DNA from: an uncultured Eubacteriales bacterium
GTDB lineage: Bacteria; Bacillota; Clostridia; Oscillospirales; Acutalibacteraceae
NCBI GenBank assembly: GCA_900313125.1
Contig: OMPZ01000250.1
Coordinates: forward strand, 1-7,708
Length of the DNA stretch: 7,708 nucleotides
Reading direction: 5' to 3'
Positions within the stretch are counted from its first letter, which is position 1. Each line of letters starts with the position of its first letter. The translations under genes and the position numbers were made by a program. Shown piece by piece: positions 1 to 4,665 of this stretch. The notes beneath the pieces are model-generated. The model made no database searches and had not been told where the DNA came from. It saw only the letters and a list, made by a program, of their open reading frames with translations.

Positions 1-413
1 AAAAACGGCAGGTACTGCTGCTTGCAGTCGGAGTAAAGCACCTGTCTGTCACCGAACGGATGTATCTTCGCTCTTGCGAACACCACGCCCATTATAATGA
101 AAGGAACAAGGAACGACAGCAGAAGGAATATCTTCGTGCCGCTCATCTCGTTCTCACGCGATACGGTCTTTACCGTTCTTGCGGGCTTTTTGTCCTTTTC
201 GTTTTTCTTCTCGCCGCCGCTGCTGTCTTTTTCGGCAGTATCGGAGCTTTCCTCCGTCAGCTCGACCGCTGCTTCGGCAGCCGCCTCCTGCGTTTCGGAC
301 GGCTTAGCCGCGCTTTCCTCCGCGTCGTCAGCCTTCTCAAGCGTTACTGTCGCTTTGACCGCTTCGGGCTGAGCGTTCTTCTTCGCTGAGTTCTTTTTCT
401 TCTTTTTCGCCAA
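1..413 (-). CDS. YfhO-family membrane protein, N-terminal part (runs off left edge)
   Basis: 137 codons of an uninterrupted minus-strand frame reach the window edge. The start is TTG at 413, eight nt after a strong GGAGG (422-426). No other start codon lies between it and the in-frame stop that ends the upstream gene, and the first in-frame ATG is codon 90. Residues 1-89 are hydrophilic and rich in Lys, Ala and Glu, opening with five lysines in a row. Residues 95-113 form a membrane segment (IFLLLSFLVPFIIMGVVFA). This is followed by HPFGDRQVLYSDCKQQYLPF, which matches the first extracytoplasmic motif of YfhO proteins (PFGD..., SD, QQY). YfhO proteins are large multi-membrane-span proteins implicated in glycosylating lipoteichoic acid or other surface polymers outside the membrane (B. 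subtilis YfhO). Being last in a surface-glycan operon fits that role. The long charged N-terminus is unusual. The family call rests on only about 45 residues. Confidence 0.72.
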   Translation of the reverse strand, partial: MAKKKKKNSAKKNAQPEAVKATVTLEKADDAEESAAKPSETQEAAAEAAVELTEESSDTAEKDSSGGEKKNEKDKKPARTVKTVSRENEMSGTKIFLLLSFLVPFIIMGVVFARAKIHPFGDRQVLYSDCKQQYLPF

Positions 414-421
414 CTTTCTTT

Positions 422-427
422 CCTCCC
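422..427 (-). promoter_or_regulatory. Ribosome binding site fixing the TTG start of the YfhO-family gene
   Basis: The minus strand reads GGGAGGA, then eight nt, then TTG. It is the only good Shine-Dalgarno sequence in the 63-nt gap, and it decides in favour of the TTG start over the ATG at 146, which has no comparable site. Confidence 0.7.
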
Positions 428-476
428 TATCTGCCGGAGATCGGGAAGTTCGAGATATCTCCCCGGCATTAAAACT

Positions 477-1490
477 TTATTTTTCAAAGGACGACTTCTC
501 CGGCAGCAGCTTTTCGAGCGCCGCCTTGACCTCTTCCTTCTTTGTTTCAAAATCAGTCGTTTCAGCCGTGTCGTTTATGCACATCATGCAGTGTCTGCCC
601 GATGGTATATCCTCCAGAAGCTGCTTGTAGTTAGACTCTTTTATATGGTAACAGTAGCCAAAGCTGTCACGTCTTACCTCAAACTCGCCCGACGCAAGCT
701 GCCAGAACTTCATCAGCCATTGGTTGACGTTGCCGGGCTTTCTGAATTTATCGCGGCTCGTTCTGTCGAGTATCTCAGGCTCGCGCTGCCACATCTGCTC
801 GTATGTTGTTTTCAAGAAGCTGCTTGGCAGATGCTGGTAATAGAACCCCGGGAAGTAACCCCACGGCGTAAGCAGCAGCGTTCGCATGACGTTTCTCATG
901 CCGTTTTTGGGGCTGAGCCATTTTCCGCGATTCTTTCTGAAGGTCTCTTTCTTATTGAAATGACCGTTGATTACCGTCAGGTCTGCGCCGTTGAAAAATC
1001 CGGCGCTGTCGGGCTGGAAACAGATGCAGTCGAGCGCGAACGTATCGCACGGCAGGTCGTTTTTGAAGAAATCCTCCGCGCGCGTCGGCGCCGTTATGAA
1101 CATATCGTCATTGAAAAACACAAATCTGTCGGCAAGCCCCTTTATTCTGTGGAGATTCAGCTCTATCGTATTGGCGTTGAAGGTCGGCAGATACTCCGCG
1201 GGGATATAATCCTTATGGTTGACGATGTTCAGCTTTGGGTTCGTCGTATCGAGCCACTCGGGAAGATGCCCCCACGTCACGAAATGCACCTTATTGACCC
1301 ACGGCGCGAATTTTTCCACACCGCGAAACCAATACTGCAAATTGTCCCAGCTTCTGAAACGGACCTCGGTGCTGTCGCCCTCCTTGTTCGTTTCGTCGTA
1401 CTTATCCTTTTCTTTGCGCCACTCCGGGTCGTTTCCGTCTACCCAGATAATAACGAAATCTATCGGCTTTTCGGGTACGCTCGTCATCAT
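477..1490 (-). CDS. Stealth-family sugar-phosphate transferase (capsular polysaccharide phosphotransferase)
   Basis: 337 aa, starting at the first of two adjacent ATGs; AAGGA (1498-1502) lies seven nt upstream. The four conserved regions of Stealth proteins can be read. CR1 is IDFVIIWVDGNDPEW (residues 10-24). CR2 runs from about 43 to 131, from VRFRSWDNLQYW through APWV, HKDYIP and LPTFNANTIE to FFNDDMF. CR3 is around HLPSSFLKTTYEQMW in the second half. CR4 is CINDT (304-308). Members transfer a hexose-1-phosphate or amino-sugar-1-phosphate to an acceptor sugar, making phosphodiester links in capsules (for example meningococcal SacB); animal GlcNAc-1-phosphotransferase (GNPTAB) is a relative. 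There is no signal peptide or membrane span, so it is presumably cytoplasmic or peripheral. It sits downstream of the TagB/TagF-like gene, separated by a palindromic spacer, and 63 nt before the YfhO-family gene. The donor sugar cannot be predicted. The family call is very secure. Confidence 0.93.
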   Translation of the reverse strand: MMTSVPEKPIDFVIIWVDGNDPEWRKEKDKYDETNKEGDSTEVRFRSWDNLQYWFRGVEKFAPWVNKVHFVTWGHLPEWLDTTNPKLNIVNHKDYIPAEYLPTFNANTIELNLHRIKGLADRFVFFNDDMFITAPTRAEDFFKNDLPCDTFALDCICFQPDSAGFFNGADLTVINGHFNKKETFRKNRGKWLSPKNGMRNVMRTLLLTPWGYFPGFYYQHLPSSFLKTTYEQMWQREPEILDRTSRDKFRKPGNVNQWLMKFWQLASGEFEVRRDSFGYCYHIKESNYKQLLEDIPSGRHCMMCINDTAETTDFETKKEEVKAALEKLLPEKSSFEK

Positions 1491-1516
1491 TTCACCGTCC
1501 TTGCGCCTGATGTTGA

Positions 1517-1600
1517 TCCGACGCTGTACTTAACTAATGCCTTCGGCGACCAAGGGCGCTGCCCTTGGATCCCGCCCGCTTTTTGAAAAAAGCGGGGCAA
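1517..1600. repeat. Compact double-hairpin intergenic element
   Basis: Two hairpins lie back to back in the gap between the TagB/TagF-like gene and the Stealth gene. The first (1550-1568) is a perfect 8-bp stem, CCAAGGGC/GCCCTTGG, with a 3-nt loop. The second (1575-1596) is a 10-bp stem, CCCGCTTTTT/AAAAAGCGGG, with a 2-nt loop. Neither is followed by a T run on the coding strand, so they are poor intrinsic terminators. The modular layout resembles the dispersed palindromic intergenic elements common in gut Clostridia. Only one copy is present here, so its repeat nature is inference, and the outer boundaries given are approximate. Confidence 0.5.
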
Positions 1601-1608
1601 AAACTTTA

Positions 1609-1620
1609 ATTATAATTATA
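1609..1620 (-). promoter_or_regulatory. Tandem -10-like boxes, possible weak internal promoter
   Basis: The minus strand carries two adjacent perfect TATAAT hexamers (1615-1620 and 1609-1614) just after the stop of the TagB/TagF-like gene. The hexamer 17 nt upstream of the first box is TACAAA, a poor -35 match. It might give the Stealth and YfhO-family genes some independent transcription, but a plain AT-rich spacer is equally possible. Confidence 0.25.
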
Positions 1621-1634
1621 TCGCGTACAGCGAT

Positions 1635-2837
1635 CTATTTGTATCGTTCCTTTATCGCCTCGTAGTTGCGCTTACAGTTGTCCGCGTCGTAGAGCGTAAA
1701 GAAAGCCTTGTGTCTGTCGAGATACTTCTCGTCGTTTTCAAAATTATTCTTCGCGGCTTGTTCGATGTAATCAAGCAGCGAGCTTTCATCGCCGAACACG
1801 GGGCCGAAGCCGTCGCGCTCGTAGTCGTAATAGCCCTTGTGATAGTGCCGCTTTGTGTAGTCGTCGTAATCGAAGTGGAAGTACGCGAGCGGCTTTTTCA
1901 TGTACGCGAAATCTATCTGCACGCTGGAATAATCCGTCACCATGAACGCCGAGCTTTTCAGAAGCTCCTGCACGTTGAAGCGGTCGTAGTCGCATATCGT
2001 CAGATACGGGTCGCCGCTTTCAAACAGGTCGATGAACCGCTGCGTATCGCGGTGAGGGCAGAACATGACGGTGCAGCCGTACTTTTCGCATATCTCGCGC
2101 AGCCTGTCGCTTTTTACGACTGAGCTCCATTTTTTGTAATACTCGCTCGACGTAAAATTCGCCCTGTCCTTTTCGGCGTTTTTGGCGAGGGCGTTAGTGC
2201 CCAGCCAGTCGCGCCATGTCGGCATTATAAGTATCTGCCGCGGCGTAACATCCGCGTCGTGGAGCTTATCAAAACGCGGCAGCCCCAAAAGCTTTACAAC
2301 GCCTTCGGGGTATCCGTAATGACTGTTCACATACTCCCACTCGCGATAGGTGGAAGTAACGAACATATCCATTTTCGTATTTTCATAATATAAGAACTCG
2401 ATGTCGGTGAGGATAACGCCGTGCTGGAGAAAAACTCTCTTGTTGCGCAGTATCCCGTAGACCTCAAGCAGATAGCACACGGCAAAATTCGGCTTTCCGC
2501 TTTTCTGCGAGCTGATGTTCACCTTCGCCGTGAGATACAATATCCAATGCAGAAAGCTGCCGTAGCGGACGGTCTTGCCGAGCGCCGCCACCTTCGCTCT
2601 GTCGCGGCTGTCCTTATTCACGGCGAACACGCAGTCTTGTTCGGGGTGCTCGCGGCGGATATACTCAAAAAGATGGTAGCCGTTGTCGGACGCTTCAACA
2701 CCGTTGTCGCACAAAAGCCACAGATCGCGGCGAAAAAGCCTGTAAACAAGCGCTGTCGGCAAAGCCAGCAGAAAAAGCAGGATATGGAACAGATCCCACG
2801 GCTTTACACCGCTGAGCTTTTCTATAAATCTCTGCAT
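1635..2837 (-). CDS. CDP-glycerol glycerophosphotransferase family protein (TagB/TagF-like)
   Basis: 400 aa. The ATG start follows GGAG (2844-2847) at six nt, and the gene lies only 12 nt after the ATPase stop. An N-terminal hydrophobic stretch (residues 16-32) probably anchors or associates it with the membrane. The rest is the Glyphos_transf (PF04464) domain: QHG at 138-140 (the family catalytic His region), GLPRFD at 184-189, ILIMPTWR at 201-208, CPHRD at 259-263 (second conserved His) and TDYSS at 300-304 (nucleotide/phosphate binding), followed by the usual Asp/Tyr-rich stretch with KPLAYF. Family members move glycerol-phosphate, ribitol-phosphate or related groups from CDP-activated donors onto lipid-linked acceptors on the cytoplasmic face. 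The length fits a single-domain TagB-like enzyme better than the much longer polymerase TagF. Directly following a TagGH-type exporter, it probably primes or decorates the exported glycan. Polyol substrate and priming-versus-polymerising activity are unknown. Confidence 0.9.
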   Translation of the reverse strand: MQRFIEKLSGVKPWDLFHILLFLLALPTALVYRLFRRDLWLLCDNGVEASDNGYHLFEYIRREHPEQDCVFAVNKDSRDRAKVAALGKTVRYGSFLHWILYLTAKVNISSQKSGKPNFAVCYLLEVYGILRNKRVFLQHGVILTDIEFLYYENTKMDMFVTSTYREWEYVNSHYGYPEGVVKLLGLPRFDKLHDADVTPRQILIMPTWRDWLGTNALAKNAEKDRANFTSSEYYKKWSSVVKSDRLREICEKYGCTVMFCPHRDTQRFIDLFESGDPYLTICDYDRFNVQELLKSSAFMVTDYSSVQIDFAYMKKPLAYFHFDYDDYTKRHYHKGYYDYERDGFGPVFGDESSLLDYIEQAAKNNFENDEKYLDRHKAFFTLYDADNCKRNYEAIKERYK

Positions 2838-2849
2838 AGAACACTCCGA

Positions 2850-3590
2850 TCAGGACATAAATTCTTCGTAAATAGGCAGCACCTCGTCACAGCTGCCCTG
2901 CATCTTTACCTCGCCCTCATGCAGCCAGAGTATCGAGTCGCACAGCTTTTTGAGCGTGTCGGAGCTGTGAGATACGATCACAACGGTCCTGTCGGCGTTG
3001 GTGATGAGACTTCTCATCTTTTCGTAGCTCTTCTTCTTGAACTTCGCGTCGCCGACGGAAAGCACCTCGTCTATGAGCATTATCTCTGTTTCGAGGATAG
3101 CTGTGATCGAGAACGCGAGCTTTGAGTACATACCGCTCGAATAAGTTTTTACGGGGCGGTCGATGAAGTCGCCCAGCTCGGAGAACTCAATGATCTCTTC
3201 GAGCTTTTCGTCGATCTGCTCCTTGTTAAAGCCGAGGAGAAGTCCCGAAAGGTAGATGTTCTCTCTGCCGCTGAGCTTAGCCTGAAAGCCTACGCCGATA
3301 GAAAGCAGCGACACGGAATGACCGTGAAGGTCGATCGTGCCCTCATCGGGCGAAAATATGCCGGCGATCGCCTTGAGCAGCGTTGACTTGCCGCTGCCGT
3401 TTTTGCCGACGATGCCGAGGATCTGACCCTTCGGCACCTCAAAGCTGACGCCCTTGACCGCCTCGAAAAGCTCCGTTTTCTTGTACTTATACGGCGCGAG
3501 GATCGTTTTGAGCAGCGAGATCTTTTTGAACACTCTGTATCTGATCTTTACATCAGACACCGTTATCGCATTTTCTGTAATATCTGACAT
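2850..3590 (-). CDS. ABC transporter ATP-binding protein, polysaccharide/teichoic acid export (TagH/Wzt type)
   Basis: 246 aa from the ATG at 3590. A TTG two codons upstream (3594-3596) overlaps the permease stop but would sit only two nt from the Shine-Dalgarno, whereas the ATG lies eight nt after AAGGTG (3599-3604). Every ABC motif is intact: Walker A GKNGSGKST (62-70), Q-loop Gln at 103, signature SSGM (151-154), Walker B IMLIDE ending at Glu175, and H-loop His208. The unusually degenerate signature (YSSGM rather than LSGGQ) is typical of the polysaccharide-exporting TagH/Wzt/KpsT subfamily. It lacks the C-terminal carbohydrate-binding domain of Wzt and the extracytoplasmic tail of B. subtilis TagH, so it is a minimal ATPase. 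It powers the permease encoded immediately upstream, with 2 nt between permease stop and this start, which indicates translational coupling. Confidence 0.93.
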   Translation of the reverse strand: MSDITENAITVSDVKIRYRVFKKISLLKTILAPYKYKKTELFEAVKGVSFEVPKGQILGIVGKNGSGKSTLLKAIAGIFSPDEGTIDLHGHSVSLLSIGVGFQAKLSGRENIYLSGLLLGFNKEQIDEKLEEIIEFSELGDFIDRPVKTYSSGMYSKLAFSITAILETEIMLIDEVLSVGDAKFKKKSYEKMRSLITNADRTVVIVSHSSDTLKKLCDSILWLHEGEVKMQGSCDEVLPIYEEFMS

Positions 3591-3592
3591 AA

Positions 3593-4408
3593 TCAAATCA
3601 CCTTTACATAGCTGTTTTCAAATTTATAAATGATCTTAACGCCGATGAACGACAGAACAAGACCGATGCCGAACCACGCGATCATCATGAGCCAATGCGG
3701 GTTTTCATTATAAAGCAGCACGCGGCGAAGGTCTGTTATGAGCAGCGCCATCGGGTTGAGCTTTACAAGCATACTGCCGTACGGGTCGGGAACTCTGCCG
3801 ACGATATTTTTACCGATAGATTCGATAGAATAGAAGATACCCGAAAGGTAGAACCCGAGCTGGAGAATGACGGTGATGACGTTGAGAAGATCCTCGACGA
3901 AAACACCGAAGTGCATGATTATCGTGCTGAAGCCGAACGTCACTACAACGAGCACAAGCGTGATCGGGATTATCCAGACAACGCGCCATGTGATCGGTAC
4001 CTTGTAGCCGATCATAGTGATGACTACTAGCAGGTTTGAGATTATCATTTTAAAGCCGTACACGCCGATCTTCTCGAATACAAACATGAATTTCGGGACG
4101 TACACCTTTGTAACTATCATTTTTTTTGCCGAAACGAGCTTGACGCTCGCCTTGACCGTTTTTGAAAAGAACGTCCATGTGTTAAGTCCGAGGAACACGA
4201 ACACGGGGAAATACTGCACGCCGCTCTTGAAAACGACAACGGCGATGAACGAATAAACGAGCATATAAAGCAGCGGATCGAGGAACCACCAAAGCCAGCT
4301 CAAAAACGAATCGGCTACCTCTGATTTCAGCTCCGCCTTTGACGAAAACACTACATAGTTGAAAAATCTTTTGAAATCCTTAAAAAATCTCATTTTCAAC
4401 AACCACAC
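3593..4408 (-). CDS. ABC-2 type permease, polysaccharide/teichoic acid export (TagG/Wzm type)
   Basis: 271 aa from a GTG at 4408, preceded at about five nt by AGGA. An ATG at 4393 would give 266 aa beginning MRFFKDFKRFF, which looks more like the usual N-terminus of this family but lacks a well-placed Shine-Dalgarno, so the start is uncertain by five residues. An amphipathic N-terminus (FFKDFKRFFNYVVFSSKAELKSE) leads into SWLWWFLDPLLYMLVY (37-52), the hallmark of TagG/Wzm/KpsM permeases. About six membrane segments follow, with LSGIFYS in the fifth region and the typical charged tail FENSYVKVI. Two copies would form the channel that flips or extrudes a lipid-linked glycan, paired with the ATPase encoded next. 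It is the first large gene of the operon, about 100 nt downstream of a strong predicted promoter. Confidence 0.92.
   Translation of the reverse strand: MWLLKMRFFKDFKRFFNYVVFSSKAELKSEVADSFLSWLWWFLDPLLYMLVYSFIAVVVFKSGVQYFPVFVFLGLNTWTFFSKTVKASVKLVSAKKMIVTKVYVPKFMFVFEKIGVYGFKMIISNLLVVITMIGYKVPITWRVVWIIPITLVLVVVTFGFSTIIMHFGVFVEDLLNVITVILQLGFYLSGIFYSIESIGKNIVGRVPDPYGSMLVKLNPMALLITDLRRVLLYNENPHWLMMIAWFGIGLVLSFIGVKIIYKFENSYVKVI
3597..3604 (-). promoter_or_regulatory. Ribosome binding site deciding the ATPase start
   Basis: AAGGTG, inside the last permease codons, lies eight nt before the ATG at 3590 but too close to the alternative TTG at 3596. It supports the shorter 246-aa product. Confidence 0.6.
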
Positions 4409-4485
4409 CCTTTTCCTTTCAAAATATACATGATACTTACCGAAAAACGAGGGCCGCCGCGAAGCTGCGCACCGCCGTATTTCAT
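4396..4485 (-). CDS. Possible 29-residue leader ORF, function unknown
   Basis: Inside the predicted leader of the exporter operon an ATG opens a 29-codon frame (MKYGGAQLRGGPRFSV..., ending in GKGCGC). It has no recognisable Shine-Dalgarno. Its TGA (4396-4398) lies beyond the permease GTG and two nt before the alternative ATG at 4393, an arrangement that could couple translation. A five-codon ORF (4485-4502, MSYFT) ends in TAATG overlapping its start. No family is recognised. It may be chance, since the hairpin and T run at 4443-4476 lie within it. Confidence 0.25.
   Translation of the reverse strand: MKYGGAQLRGGPRFSVSIMYILKGKGCGC
4443..4476 (-). terminator. GC-rich leader hairpin with T run, possible attenuator
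   Basis: On the minus strand 4476 to 4452 can fold as GGC/GCC at the base, a G-G mismatch, one bulge, and GTGCG/CGCGG-type pairing closing a six-nt loop (CAGCTT). Four nt later comes TTTTT (4447-4443). It lies between the predicted transcription start and the permease gene, so it would regulate rather than end transcription of the operon. The mismatch, the bulge and the gap before the T run weaken the call. Confidence 0.3.
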
Positions 4486-4512
4486 TATGTAAAGTAACTC
4501 ATAAACGATTTG

Positions 4513-4541
4513 ATTATATCATTATACGGCAAAATTTTCAA
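4513..4541 (-). promoter_or_regulatory. Sigma-A-type promoter of the exporter operon
   Basis: TTGAAA (4536-4541) and a perfect TATAAT (4513-4518) are separated by exactly 17 nt on the minus strand. The expected transcription start is near 4506, giving a leader of about 98 nt before the permease GTG. It lies downstream of the glmS terminator, so the ABC, TagB/TagF-like, Stealth and YfhO-family genes form a separate transcription unit. Confidence 0.75.
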
Positions 4542-4546
4542 TAGGC

Positions 4547-4571
4547 ATTTTCACTTATGATAAGCGAAAAT
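4547..4571. promoter_or_regulatory. 25-bp inverted repeat abutting the -35 box, candidate operator
   Basis: Half-sites ATTTTC-A-CTTAT and ATAAG-C-GAAAAT are arranged about a central G at 4559. Eleven of twelve positions are complementary; only the A4553/C4565 pair is mismatched. The dyad ends five bp upstream of the -35 hexamer, the position expected of a dimeric transcription factor site. The protein that binds is not evident from this window. Confidence 0.45.
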
Positions 4572-4593
4572 ATGTTAGTATATCGTTTAATTT

Positions 4594-4607
4594 TTCTTTG
4601 CAAAGAA
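4594..4607. promoter_or_regulatory. Perfect 14-bp palindrome TTCTTTGCAAAGAA
   Basis: A self-complementary 14-mer without spacer lies between the glmS terminator and the exporter promoter, about 50 bp upstream of the -35 box. With no loop it is a poor RNA hairpin and more likely, if functional, a DNA site for a dimeric protein. It could be chance in an AT-rich gap. Confidence 0.25.
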
Positions 4608-4617
4608 TATTTTCAGC

Positions 4618-4652
4618 AAAAAACTCCGGCTGTCCGCTTTCCGACAGCCGGA
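4618..4652 (-). terminator. Rho-independent terminator of glmS
   Basis: On the minus strand TCCGGCTGTC (4652-4643) pairs perfectly with GACAGCCGGA (4634-4625) around an eight-nt loop. A G and then six T residues (4623-4618) follow. It starts 13 nt after the glmS stop codon. This is a textbook intrinsic terminator separating glmS from the exporter operon. Confidence 0.9.
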
Positions 4653-4665
4653 TATTCAAAACAAA

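Noticed and set aside
60..389. Overlapping plus-strand frames near the left edge
   Set aside because: They are the complement of the low-complexity Lys/Ala/Glu region of the YfhO-family gene; the Ser/Phe/Leu-rich product is an artefact of the opposite strand.
591..1586. 331-codon open frame on the plus strand
   Set aside because: It lies antisense across the Stealth gene, whose conserved motifs are unmistakable. The plus-strand product resembles no family and has no good ribosome site; long antisense frames are common at this base composition.
1575..1596. Second spacer hairpin as an intrinsic terminator of the TagB/TagF-like gene
   Set aside because: On the coding strand the stem is followed by a GC-rich stretch rather than T residues, so termination is unlikely.
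2421..3125. 234-codon plus-strand frame
   Set aside because: It is antisense to both the TagB/TagF-like and ATPase genes and spans their junction. The product shows no recognisable domain.
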